This document shows, piece by piece, positions 8,934 through 17,969 of a DNA stretch of 64,000 nucleotides. The position numbers and the translations under genes were made by a program. Source of the DNA: Porcincola intestinalis (GTDB lineage: Bacteria > Bacillota > Clostridia > Lachnospirales > Lachnospiraceae). The first letter of the stretch is position 1. Each line of letters begins with the position of its first letter. The DNA lies in contig NZ_VULZ01000006.1 of NCBI RefSeq assembly GCF_009696445.1, positions 62,001 to 126,000 on the forward strand, written 5' to 3'. Under the pieces are notes generated by a model. That model made no database searches. It was not told where the DNA came from and saw only the letters and a program-made list of their open reading frames with translations.

Positions 8934-10766
8934 ATGATACAGATTGCCCAGATCAAGTGCCGGCCGGATGAGGGGGCGGAGGCTCTCCGGACGAAGGTAT
9001 GCAGAATCCTGCACCTTCGTCGGGAGGATGATTTCTCGATGCAGATCCGGAGAAAATCTGTCGACGCCCGGAAAAAGCCGGATCTCTTCTATGTATTTAC
9101 CGTTGATGTCATGCTGAATGACCCGGGGCTGGAACAGAAGATCCTGGGCAGAAACAGAGACCGGAATGTCACCAGGGCTCAGGAGGTCCGGTATACCCTT
9201 CCGTCAGCAGGAACAGGACAGGTCCGGAAATCGGAACGGGGAGGCGCAGCTTCTGGAATATCGGCTGAAAATCAGAATTCCTCATGCCGGGAAGCCATAG
9301 ATGAAAGCGGGGAAAAGCTTTGCGGGCAGATGGAATCGCTGAGGCCGGTCATCGTCGGGACGGGACCTGCTGGACTGTTTTGCGGCCTTTCTCTTGCGCG
9401 GTCAGGCCTGCGGCCCATCCTGATTGAGCGCGGGCAGAGCGTCCTTCAGCGGACGGAGTCGGTGGCCAGGTTCTGGGAAGGCGGCAGGCTGAATCCGGAA
9501 TCGAACGTTCAGTTCGGGGAAGGCGGGGCAGGTACATTTTCAGACGGAAAGCTCAATACAGGGGTGAAGGATGCCTTCGGGAGGATCCGGTTTGTGCTGG
9601 AGACCTTTGTGGAGGCAGGCGCCGATCCGGAGATTCTGTATTCCTATAAGCCGCACATCGGAACCGATGTGCTGAGAGGAGCGGTCGCGCACATCCGGGA
9701 TGAAATCATCGCCCGCGGCGGGGAGGTCCGCTTCTCGGAAAAGCTGATCAGTGTGAAACCGGCAGGGAAAGCCGCCGGCCGCAGCGATCGGGAGATCTGG
9801 GAGATTGTGACCGAGCGGCAGCAGAGGGACAGGGAACCGGAGACCTTGAAAACCCATCTGCTGACGGATGTACTGGTGCTGGCAGTCGGACATTCCGCGC
9901 GCGATACCTTCCGGATGCTGTACGATACAGGGTTGAGCATGACGTCGAAGGCGTTCGCCGTCGGACTTCGGATTCAGCATCCGCAGGGAATGATTGACAG
10001 GGCGCTCTATGGGGCGGAATGCCCGTATGAGATGCCGCCCGCACCGTATAAGCTGACACACCGGCTTCCGGACGGGCGGGGCGTCTATTCGTTCTGCATG
10101 TGCCCGGGGGGCTATGTCGTCAATGCATCGTCGGAGGAGGGGCTTCTGGCGGTCAACGGCATGAGCAATCATGACAGAGGCTCCGGCTTCGCCAACAGCG
10201 CGATTGTCGTTACCGTGTCACCCCAGGACATCCGGGGATATCTCAGCGATATCCGGAAGGAACATCCGGACATTCTGTCAGGCAACAGGCCGGATCCGGA
10301 GCTCTTTGCCGGGGTAGAGTTTCAGCGTCGCCTGGAGCGGGCTGCTTTTCTTGCCGGGCGCGGCGCCATTCCGGTCCAGACATTTGGAGCGTACAGGGAG
10401 TCCCTGCGCAGCCCGGAGTCCATGGCAGAAGCGGAAGCATGGAAGACCGGACCGAAGTTCCGGGGACAGTATGCGGCCGCCGATGTGAGAAGCATCCTGC
10501 CGGAGCAGATCGCGGGAGCAATCGAGGAAGGGATTCTGGCATGGGACAGGCAGATTCACGGGTTTGCGGATCCGTCTGCTCTCCTTGCCGGCGTCGAGAG
10601 CCGGACATCCTCGCCGATACGGATCGAGCGTGGAGAAGACCTTCAGGCTCTTCATTTTCCAGGCATCTATCCCTGTGGAGAGGGGGCGGGCTATGCAGGC
10701 GGCATCACATCGGCAGCCGTCGACGGCCTCAGGGTTGCGGAAGTCATCGCCGCACTTGAAAGATGA
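8934..10766 (+). CDS. Uncharacterised FAD-dependent dehydrogenase (COG2509-like)
   Basis: 610 residues from the ATG at 8934, chosen because AGAGAGGAGA lies directly upstream. An N-terminal domain of about 100 residues (starting MIQIAQIKCRPDE) is typical of this clostridial group. A variable linker of about 40 residues follows, then an FAD-binding fold that starts IVGTGPAGLFCGLSLARSG, with GEGGAGTFSDGKLNTG and a C-terminal PCGEGAGYAGGITSAAVDG. The family resembles flavin-dependent dehydrogenases but has no assigned reaction. It lies 29 bases after another flavoprotein and looks like the end of the transcript. Confidence 0.82.
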   Translation: MIQIAQIKCRPDEGAEALRTKVCRILHLRREDDFSMQIRRKSVDARKKPDLFYVFTVDVMLNDPGLEQKILGRNRDRNVTRAQEVRYTLPSAGTGQVRKSERGGAASGISAENQNSSCREAIDESGEKLCGQMESLRPVIVGTGPAGLFCGLSLARSGLRPILIERGQSVLQRTESVARFWEGGRLNPESNVQFGEGGAGTFSDGKLNTGVKDAFGRIRFVLETFVEAGADPEILYSYKPHIGTDVLRGAVAHIRDEIIARGGEVRFSEKLISVKPAGKAAGRSDREIWEIVTERQQRDREPETLKTHLLTDVLVLAVGHSARDTFRMLYDTGLSMTSKAFAVGLRIQHPQGMIDRALYGAECPYEMPPAPYKLTHRLPDGRGVYSFCMCPGGYVVNASSEEGLLAVNGMSNHDRGSGFANSAIVVTVSPQDIRGYLSDIRKEHPDILSGNRPDPELFAGVEFQRRLERAAFLAGRGAIPVQTFGAYRESLRSPESMAEAEAWKTGPKFRGQYAAADVRSILPEQIAGAIEEGILAWDRQIHGFADPSALLAGVESRTSSPIRIERGEDLQALHFPGIYPCGEGAGYAGGITSAAVDGLRVAEVIAALER

Positions 10767-10805
10767 CAGCCTGAGACGGAAGCCGGAAATGGACGTTCCT
10801 GGCAT

Positions 10806-10834
10806 TTGACTTTAGAGGAAGCATTCATTAGAAT
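10806..10834 (+). promoter_or_regulatory. Sigma-A-type promoter for the radC-mre-min-rod operon
   Basis: TTGACT at 10806-10811 and TAGAAT at 10829-10834 are separated by 17 bases. It lies just after the flavoprotein gene and before radC, where the cell-shape operon starts. Confidence 0.7.
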
Positions 10835-10884
10835 AAACTGCAAGGCTTTTCAGGCAGGCGGCTTGGAGCCTTTCGGGTGGGAGA

Positions 10885-11667
10885 ATGTGCGCATGGTGCG
10901 TACACATGAAACAGAATCATCAGTCGGTTTATCCAAGACAGGAAGGCTCTGCTGCACTCCGGAAGCTGCGTGAAGAGGAGCGGCCTTATGAAAAGTGTGC
11001 CTCAGCAGGGCCGGGTGTGCTCACGGAGGTTGAGCTTCTGGCTGTTGTGCTCAGAACAGGAGCGGAAGGCATCTCTGTTATCGAGATGTCAAGAAGCCTG
11101 ATGGATTCCTTCGGCACAGAAGGGATTGCCGGACTTTGCAGTGCGACTGTCCCGGAGCTGATGAAGGTGCGCGGGATCGGCAGGGTGAAGGCCATGCAGC
11201 TGATCTGCATCGCTGAACTGTCCAGGAGGATTGCCAAGTCGGTGAGGGGAAAGACGCCGTTTTTCAGCCAGCCGCGGGAAGTTGCCCTCTATTATATGGA
11301 AGATCTCAGGCACAGGCGGCAGGAGATGGCGCTTGTTGTGATGCTTGATACCAGGGGACGTCTTCTGGGCGACGAGGTGATATCGAGCGGAACTGTGAAC
11401 GGGACGGTCATCGGGGTGAGGGAGATCTTTATCAGCGCGCTGAACCACAGAGCTGTCTCCATCATCCTCATTCATAATCATCCAAGCGGGGAGCCTGATC
11501 CGAGCCCGGAGGATATCAGTCTGACACAGCGTGTCAGGGATGCCGGCAGCGTGATCGGGATTCCGCTTCTCGACCATATCATTATCGGAGACAGAAGAGC
11601 GGTCAGTCTCGCAAAACTGATCAGGGATCCGGATGCAGGGCGATCTGCTGCGGAGGAGATTCTTTAA
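10885..11667 (+). CDS. radC: RadC/JAB domain DNA-repair-type protein
   Basis: 260 residues from the ATG at 10885; an in-frame ATG at 10906 would give 253 and is equally possible, since GGGTGGGAG sits very close to the first ATG. It has a helix-hairpin-helix region (about 90-115, including VRGIGRVKAMQL) and a C-terminal JAB/MPN metalloprotease-like domain with HNHPSGEPDPSPED, which carries the zinc ligands. RadC proteins were linked to repair by older genetics, but their biochemical role is unclear. The gene leads the mre operon, as in Bacillus, and its stop overlaps the mreB start by one base. Confidence 0.93.
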   Translation: MCAWCVHMKQNHQSVYPRQEGSAALRKLREEERPYEKCASAGPGVLTEVELLAVVLRTGAEGISVIEMSRSLMDSFGTEGIAGLCSATVPELMKVRGIGRVKAMQLICIAELSRRIAKSVRGKTPFFSQPREVALYYMEDLRHRRQEMALVVMLDTRGRLLGDEVISSGTVNGTVIGVREIFISALNHRAVSIILIHNHPSGEPDPSPEDISLTQRVRDAGSVIGIPLLDHIIIGDRRAVSLAKLIRDPDAGRSAAEEIL

Positions 11668-12668
11668 TGCTTTTTACAAATATGGTGGGTGTCGACCTGG
11701 GGACCGACACGCTGAAGCTCCGCGACAAGAGCGGAGAGAAGTTCATGGAGAGCAGGGATATGATTGCCGTCAGCGGCAGACGGGTTCTTGCAATCGGGAA
11801 CGATGCGTGGGAGATGCTCGGAAAGAATCCGAGGAGTATCCGTGTTTCCCGTCCGATGGCGGGCGGTGTCATTGCAAATGCCTCTGACATGGAGATAGTT
11901 CTGACGCAGACACTCAGAAAGTTTACGACCTTTTCACAGAAGAGCGCGGGGATCTGTCTCGCAGTTCCCTCTCAGGTCACGCCTGTAGAGCAGAGAGCCT
12001 TCTACAATGTTATGAATTCCACACTTAGTCCCGGGAAGGTTCATCTGGTCGACAAGGCTGTGGCGGATGCCGTCTCGGTGGGGCTGCCGGTGCTCAGCCC
12101 GGCGGGCCATATGATTGTGAACATCGGCGCGGATACGACGGAGATCGCCGTCCTCTCCGAAGGACAGGTGGTGATCGGGCGTACGATGCGGGAGGGCGGC
12201 CTGGAGCTTGACCGGGACATTGCGACGATGGTCAGGCGTAAATTCAACATCAGCATCGGGGAAAGGACGGCTGAAAGCCTGAAGAACAATCTGGCTTTCA
12301 TGATCAACGGCCCCCGAATTGAGCAGAAGGTGTTCGGGATCCACATGCTTTCCGGTCTTCCGAAATCCGACATGATCCCGGCGCTGGCGGTCTCCGTGTC
12401 GGTGCTCGGTACGGTTGACCGTATTGTGGAGGAAATCCGGTCTGTTGTGGACAGAACGCCTCCCATGCTTCGGAAGGATATTATGAGAGAGGGGATTTTC
12501 CTGACAGGCGGCGTGTCCATGCTGCAGAATCTGCCGATTTATATTCAGAAGCAGCTGTCTCTTCCGGTGTATCATATACAGGACCCGAAGAATTCGACAA
12601 TTCGCGGGATTGTGACAATGATCAATGAAAAGGAACTGCATCCTCTGATGCGGTCGCCAGTCTGGTGA
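11667..12668 (+). CDS. mreB: Rod shape-determining protein MreB
   Basis: 333 residues, an actin-fold ATPase that forms membrane filaments and guides lateral wall synthesis. It shows the phosphate-1 loop VGVDLGTDTLKL, phosphate-2 VNIGADTTEIAVL, and the adenosine motif LTGGVSML. The first loop differs from the usual IDLGTANTLV form, so this is a divergent family member, but length and domain order are normal. The start overlaps the radC stop. It is followed directly by mreC and mreD, its membrane partners. Confidence 0.95.
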   Translation: MLFTNMVGVDLGTDTLKLRDKSGEKFMESRDMIAVSGRRVLAIGNDAWEMLGKNPRSIRVSRPMAGGVIANASDMEIVLTQTLRKFTTFSQKSAGICLAVPSQVTPVEQRAFYNVMNSTLSPGKVHLVDKAVADAVSVGLPVLSPAGHMIVNIGADTTEIAVLSEGQVVIGRTMREGGLELDRDIATMVRRKFNISIGERTAESLKNNLAFMINGPRIEQKVFGIHMLSGLPKSDMIPALAVSVSVLGTVDRIVEEIRSVVDRTPPMLRKDIMREGIFLTGGVSMLQNLPIYIQKQLSLPVYHIQDPKNSTIRGIVTMINEKELHPLMRSPVW

Positions 12669-12683
12669 AGGAGTCCGGTCAAG

Positions 12684-13760
12684 ATGAATCAAGATAAAAA
12701 AAGCGGAAAGACCCTGCTTAGCGTGATCACCGTCATCTGTGCAGGTCTGATTGCACTTTCCATCATATTTCCGGATGCTGCGTCCGGGCCGGCCGGGAAT
12801 GTCGTGAAGGTTCTGGTCACGCCGCTTCAGAGAAGCATGAACAGCTTCGGACAGTACCTGTCCGGGTTGTCGACAAATCTGGAGGGATCCGCAAGCCTGC
12901 AGGAGAAGAACAAGGAACTTCAGGAAAAGGTTGACAAGCTGACGGCAGAGAACAGTGAGCTTGTGCTGAATAAGGAAGAGCTGACACGACTGCAGACGCT
13001 GCTCGATCTGAAAAACCAGTATTCGGATTATGATATGGTTGGGGCAAACGTGGTCTCAAGGGGAAGCAGCAACTGGTACAACACGTTCACGATCGACAAA
13101 GGGACGAATGACGGAATCCAGGTTGACTGCAACGTCATAGCAGGGGCAGGACTCGTCGGCATTGTGACGAAGGTCGGGCCGAACTGGGCGACTGTCCGCT
13201 CCATTATTGACGACGACAGCAATGTCTCCGCGATGGTATCGACAACTTCCGATACTTGTATTGTAGCAGGGAACCTGCAGCTGATCGACCAGGGAACCAT
13301 CTCACTGGTGAAGCTTCTGGATGACAACAATCACGTACATGTCGGAGACAAGGTTGTGACAAGCAACATCTCGGAGAAGTACCTGCCCGGGATTCTGATA
13401 GGATATATTTCGGAGCTGAACAACGATGCGAACAACCTGACAAAGTCCGGTCAGCTGACACCGGTTGTGGACTTCAGGCATCTTCAGGAGGTTCTTGTCA
13501 TCCGGACGCTCAAAAATTATGTAGCAAGCCAGGACGATGCAAAGAATGACAAGGCAGAGCGTGCCAAAGCGGCCGCGGGAGCGGCAGACGAGTCGGAGAC
13601 GGCAGCTTCTGAGGCAGACCAGGCCAAAGGCACAGGAAGCGCGAACGCGGATGCTGCCGGCGATCACACTGCCGCCGCGAGTCCGGAAAACGGGAACACA
13701 GCCGGCGGAGACGGAGCGGAAGCCGGCACGGCCGGTCAGAATGCGGGAGGCCAGGAATGA
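12684..13760 (+). CDS. mreC: Rod shape-determining protein MreC
   Basis: 358 residues. There is one N-terminal membrane segment (about 10-30), a coiled coil (about 60-115, rich in Glu, Lys and Leu), and the MreC beta-domain core (about 115-280, with VVSRGSSNWYNTFTIDKG and GLVGIVTKVG). The outer part links MreB filaments to PBP2. An Ala-, Asp- and Gly-rich tail of about 75 residues after position 280 is probably disordered and is longer than in many homologues. The stop overlaps the mreD start by 4 bases. Confidence 0.95.
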   Translation: MNQDKKSGKTLLSVITVICAGLIALSIIFPDAASGPAGNVVKVLVTPLQRSMNSFGQYLSGLSTNLEGSASLQEKNKELQEKVDKLTAENSELVLNKEELTRLQTLLDLKNQYSDYDMVGANVVSRGSSNWYNTFTIDKGTNDGIQVDCNVIAGAGLVGIVTKVGPNWATVRSIIDDDSNVSAMVSTTSDTCIVAGNLQLIDQGTISLVKLLDDNNHVHVGDKVVTSNISEKYLPGILIGYISELNNDANNLTKSGQLTPVVDFRHLQEVLVIRTLKNYVASQDDAKNDKAERAKAAAGAADESETAASEADQAKGTGSANADAAGDHTAAASPENGNTAGGDGAEAGTAGQNAGGQE

Positions 13761-14260
13761 AAAGACGAATTGCTCTGACACTTCTGTGCATCGTAACGGC
13801 TCTCCTTCAGACTGCATGGCCGGAGGCGCTCTGCGTTGCATCCATCGGGCCGAATCTGGCAGTCATTCTGACGGCGAGCTTCGCACTGATGTGCGGGAGC
13901 CGGACCGGCATGCTGATGGGCTTCTGGACCGGCATGCTGATCGATCTGTTCTCCGGCGGAAGGGTTGGCTACTATGCGCTGATCTACGCATGGACCGGTT
14001 TTCTGGCTGGCTTCGCATACCGAATCTTTTATGATGACGATATCAAGACACCGATGCTTCTGATCGGGCTGTCTGATCTGCTGTGCGGGCTGTACCAGTA
14101 TATTGGCTCCTTTCTGCTGAGGGGAAGGATTCATTTCTTCTTTTACTTCGGAAGAATCATCATCCCGGAGCTGATTTATACGGTCATTCTCGGGGTTTTT
14201 GTCTATCAGCTGAACTACCTGATCAATAAAAAGACAATCAGGGGTTATTTTTCCGTGTGA
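13757..14260 (+). CDS. mreD: Rod shape-determining membrane protein MreD
   Basis: 167 residues and almost wholly hydrophobic, with about five predicted membrane helices, matching MreD in size and place. It is part of the elongasome with MreB, MreC, RodA and PBP2. The motif GFWTGMLIDLFSGGRVGYYAL resembles the conserved loop of the family. The ATG overlaps the mreC stop, and the stop overlaps the GTG of the PBP2 gene. Confidence 0.92.
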   Translation: MKRRIALTLLCIVTALLQTAWPEALCVASIGPNLAVILTASFALMCGSRTGMLMGFWTGMLIDLFSGGRVGYYALIYAWTGFLAGFAYRIFYDDDIKTPMLLIGLSDLLCGLYQYIGSFLLRGRIHFFFYFGRIIIPELIYTVILGVFVYQLNYLINKKTIRGYFSV

Positions 14261-17172
14261 GGCGAAAATTGAAGGATAGAGAGAAAGAGAAAAAAAGCAG
14301 GAAACGGATCAGTTCCATCGGGCTGAAGCCGAGGGTTGCCATCATCGTGGTGCTTTCCCTTGTCATGACTGCGGTCATGATCATCCGGCTGTTCACGCTT
14401 CAGATCATCAATGGAGAGAACTATGATGAAAATCACACCATGCAGATTCTCCGGACCAAGACCCTCAAGCCGACGAGGGGGGAGATCTACGATGTAAACG
14501 GCAAACTGCTGGCCTACAATCAGCTGGTGTACGATGTGACAATGGAGGACAGCGGCAGCTACGGGAGCAGCCGTGACCACAACCTCGCCCTCAATGGCAT
14601 CCTCTACAATGCCATCAAGGTGATCGAGAGTCATGGGGACAGCGTGTCTGACGATTTTCAGATCAGCCTGGATGCAGACGGACAGTATGTCTACAACGTG
14701 AAGGGGTTCAACCTCAGCCGGTTCAAGGCAGACCTGTTCGGCTACAAGACAATCGATGAGCTTTCTCCGAAGCAGACGGACATGAGTGCAGCGGACATGA
14801 TCGCTCTTCTGTGCAGCGACAAGTACTTCGGTATCGGGACAGAAAGCGTCAGGAAAGCAGATCGTGAAAAGTGGAATCTTCCGGAAAGCTACACCCCAGA
14901 GGAAGTCCTGAAGCTGTGTCATTTCCGGAGCCTGCTTCAGCAGAACAGCTATCAGCGGTACAACGCTATCACGATTGCGTCGGATGTCAGCTCCGAGACG
15001 GTCTCACAGCTTCTGGAGAATACCGGGGAGCTGAAGGGAATCCAGGTGACAGAGGACTACAAGCGGGTTTACAACGATGCGGTGTACTTTGCACCGATTA
15101 TCGGGTACACCGGGAAGGTTTCAGAGGACGAGCTGAAGGATCTGCAGCAGAAGGATTCCTCCTACGATTCGACCGACGTTGTGGGGAAGGTCGGCCTTGA
15201 GAAGGAGATGGAGACGAGTCTGCAGGGCAAGAAGGGATCGGAGACGATCTATGTCGACAATTTGGGCAGAACCCTCTCCGTCGATTCGATCAGACAGCCT
15301 CAGGCAGGAGATTCCATCTATCTGTCGATTGACGCCGATCTTCAGAAGGTCTGCTACCAGATTCTGGAGGAATACATCGCCGGCATTGTCTGGGCGAACA
15401 TTGTCGACACGGAATCAATCAATACGGAATACATCACGTCCGCTGACCAGGTCCGAATCCCGGTCTACGACGTGTATTATTCCCTGTTCGAGAACAATGT
15501 GCTGAGTGTTTCACACCTTTCGAACGCGGATGCGTCTGACAACGAGAAGGAGGTATATCTGCAGTTCCAGAAAAAGGCCGCTTCGATTTTTAAGGATCTG
15601 AAGAGCCAGCTGACAAGCGATACGCCGACCATCTACAATGACCTGTCAGATGAGATGAAGGTCTATCAGTCCTATATCGTCGACACCATGCTTCCGAATG
15701 CGGGCATCCTGAATACGGAGGCTGTCGACAAGACAGACCAGACCTATAAGGCGTGGAAGGCCGGCACCATCAGCCTGAAGGACTATCTGTCCTATGCAAT
15801 TTCCAAGGACTGGATCAACATCGATGGAATCGTGCAGCAGACCAGCTACATGGATTCCAATGAAGTCTATTCATCACTGGCCGACTACATCGCGGCAGAT
15901 CTTCTGAAGGATACAGACTTCTGCAAGCATGTTTTCCGCTATATGCTGATGGAGGGCTCTCTGTCCGGATCCCAGATGTGCCTGCTCTTGTTTGACCAGG
16001 GTGTCCTCAAGATGAATGAGCAGGACTACAATAACCTGTCAGACGGATCTCTTTCCGCTTACGATTTCATCCGGGACAAGATCTACAATCTGGAAATCAC
16101 CCCGGCGCAGCTGGCGCTGGCACCCTGTTCCGGGGCCATTGTGGTGACGGATCCGTCAAACGGAGCGGTCCGCGCCTGTGTCACCTATCCGGGATATGAC
16201 AGCAACCGGCTCGTCAACGAGATGGATTCGGACTATTACAACAAGCTGGCCACGGATCTGTCGAGTCCGTTCTACAGCCGGGCAACCCAGGAGCTCCTGG
16301 CGCCGGGTTCGACTTTCAAGCTGGTCACGGCGACCGCCGCGCTCAGCGAGGGCGTGCTGAGCCTCGGGGAGACGATCTACTGCTCTGGTATCTTCGAGCA
16401 GACAGATAAACCAATCAAGTGCTGGATCTACAATGAAGGCGGCATCCACGGGACGGAGGATCTGGTCGCGGGCATCAAGAATTCCTGCAACTTTTTCTTC
16501 AATACGCTGGGCTACCGGCTGGGTTCCGAGGGCGGGACGTACAACGATGACGACGGCGTCAAGAAGCTTCAGCAATATGCTTCCCTGTACGGGCTGGACT
16601 CCAAGTCCGGGATCGAGGTTCCGGAGACGAGCCCTCATCTGCTGACCTACGATGCAGTGCGTGGTGCGATGGGGCAGTCCGACAACGCCTACACCGTATC
16701 GGAGCTTGCCCGCTATGTGACCACTATCGCAAACTCGGGCAGCTGCTATGATCTGTCCCTGATCAGCAAGACAACCGATTCGAACGGGAATACGGTGACG
16801 GAGCATGAGCCGAAGCTGCACTCCCAGGTATCGATGCCGCAGGAGGACTGGAACGCCATCCACGAGGGAATGAAGCAGGTGGTGCAGAACAGCAGCGCCT
16901 TCACCGGATACAGCGGTGTCAGCGTATCCGGAAAGACCGGAACCGCACAGGAGGTTGTGACAAAGCCGAACCATGCGCTGTTTGTCGGCTATGCCCCGTC
17001 TGACAAGCCGACGATGGCGCTGGCTGTCCGTGTCGCGAATGGCTACAGCTCCGCGAATACAGCCGCCATCGCAAAGGACGTCGTCAACTACTACTTCAAC
17101 CAGAAGGATCTTTCCGAGCTCACGCCCGGGCATGCGATTCAGGTACAGAGCGGAAACACAAGAAATGACTAA
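14257..17172 (+). CDS. mrdA: Penicillin-binding protein 2 (elongasome transpeptidase), long clostridial form
   Basis: 971 residues, against about 630 for the enterobacterial enzyme. It cross-links lateral-wall peptidoglycan with RodA. One membrane segment (about 28-50) is followed by the PBP dimer domain with TRGEIYDVNGKLLAYN. The transpeptidase motifs are SxxK at S685-K688 (GSTFK), SxN at S743-C744-N745, and KTG at K893-G895. About 245 extra residues (roughly 370-620), acidic and helical, lie between the dimer domain and the transpeptidase domain. The start is a GTG that overlaps the mreD stop (GTGA); no better ATG is near. Confidence 0.95.
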   Translation: MRRKLKDREKEKKSRKRISSIGLKPRVAIIVVLSLVMTAVMIIRLFTLQIINGENYDENHTMQILRTKTLKPTRGEIYDVNGKLLAYNQLVYDVTMEDSGSYGSSRDHNLALNGILYNAIKVIESHGDSVSDDFQISLDADGQYVYNVKGFNLSRFKADLFGYKTIDELSPKQTDMSAADMIALLCSDKYFGIGTESVRKADREKWNLPESYTPEEVLKLCHFRSLLQQNSYQRYNAITIASDVSSETVSQLLENTGELKGIQVTEDYKRVYNDAVYFAPIIGYTGKVSEDELKDLQQKDSSYDSTDVVGKVGLEKEMETSLQGKKGSETIYVDNLGRTLSVDSIRQPQAGDSIYLSIDADLQKVCYQILEEYIAGIVWANIVDTESINTEYITSADQVRIPVYDVYYSLFENNVLSVSHLSNADASDNEKEVYLQFQKKAASIFKDLKSQLTSDTPTIYNDLSDEMKVYQSYIVDTMLPNAGILNTEAVDKTDQTYKAWKAGTISLKDYLSYAISKDWINIDGIVQQTSYMDSNEVYSSLADYIAADLLKDTDFCKHVFRYMLMEGSLSGSQMCLLLFDQGVLKMNEQDYNNLSDGSLSAYDFIRDKIYNLEITPAQLALAPCSGAIVVTDPSNGAVRACVTYPGYDSNRLVNEMDSDYYNKLATDLSSPFYSRATQELLAPGSTFKLVTATAALSEGVLSLGETIYCSGIFEQTDKPIKCWIYNEGGIHGTEDLVAGIKNSCNFFFNTLGYRLGSEGGTYNDDDGVKKLQQYASLYGLDSKSGIEVPETSPHLLTYDAVRGAMGQSDNAYTVSELARYVTTIANSGSCYDLSLISKTTDSNGNTVTEHEPKLHSQVSMPQEDWNAIHEGMKQVVQNSSAFTGYSGVSVSGKTGTAQEVVTKPNHALFVGYAPSDKPTMALAVRVANGYSSANTAAIAKDVVNYYFNQKDLSELTPGHAIQVQSGNTRND

Positions 17173-17200
17173 ACCAGCAGATTCAGCAGGGAGATGAAGG

Positions 17201-17950
17201 ATGGCCTCGTTTGAACTCAAAAGCAACCAGTATGTTCTCACGCTTCTGTGTGCGCCGGATGTCCCGTTTGAGACCTTGCTTGAGGATGTTCGGGACAAAT
17301 TCCGGAAAAGTGCGAAGTTTTTCAAAAACGGGCAGATGGCGGTGCGCTTTCAGGGAAGGGGGCTGAGCGATGAGGAACAGCGCCTTCTTGTGAAGGCGAT
17401 TACGGACAGCTGTCAGCTCGATATCACCTGCATCATTGATGAGGATGCCTCCCGGCAGGAGAAGGAGGCCGAGCTGATTGCAAAGAGCATCCGTGATACA
17501 ACCGAGAACTCAGCGGCCCTGGTCACGCAGTCTCTGAAAAATGGTCAGCGGCTGTCTTTTGGCCGGACTGTCGTGATTCTGGGGGATGTACAGCCCGGCG
17601 CTGAGGTGGTGTCGGACGGCAGCATTGTCGTGCTCGGGATTGCCATGGGCATTCTGAGAGCCGGGGCATCCGGGAATGAGCATTCATTCATATCCGGAAC
17701 GGTGCTGAAGCCATTTGAGATATCGATCGCCGGACACAGGGCTGTCTCGGGAATCCGGAAAACGGAGATTGACAGAGAGTATGCACCGGATCCGAAGGTC
17801 GCCTGTCTGAGGGAAGGGCATATCAGCCTGGAGCCGCTGTCGGGTGACTTGTTCGATGCCATTCTTCATGGTAAAAAACTGCCCGGGAAAAATTCCAGGG
17901 GAGCTGCTGACAGCATGACGGGGACGGACGCCCCGCAGAAAAAGGCCTGA
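17201..17950 (+). CDS. minC: Septum site-determining protein MinC
   Basis: 249 residues. The N-terminal FtsZ-inhibiting domain (about 1-105) precedes the right-handed beta-helix domain (about 110-215) with LGDVQPGAEVVSDGSIVVLG. MinC normally works with MinD, which brings it to the membrane. The R-S-G-Q element used to contact MinD reads L-K-N-G-Q here, and the later R-G-x-x-H-A-G element reads M-G-I-L-R-A-G, so the MinD face is altered. The usual minD and minE genes do not follow; rodA starts 20 bases later. Confidence 0.88.
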   Translation: MASFELKSNQYVLTLLCAPDVPFETLLEDVRDKFRKSAKFFKNGQMAVRFQGRGLSDEEQRLLVKAITDSCQLDITCIIDEDASRQEKEAELIAKSIRDTTENSAALVTQSLKNGQRLSFGRTVVILGDVQPGAEVVSDGSIVVLGIAMGILRAGASGNEHSFISGTVLKPFEISIAGHRAVSGIRKTEIDREYAPDPKVACLREGHISLEPLSGDLFDAILHGKKLPGKNSRGAADSMTGTDAPQKKA

Positions 17951-17969
17951 TGCCGGGAGAGGAATCTTC

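Noticed and set aside
7627-10766. Bile-acid or other specialised pathway for the two flavoproteins
   Set aside because: Only general family likeness (BaiN-type); no other bai genes are present.
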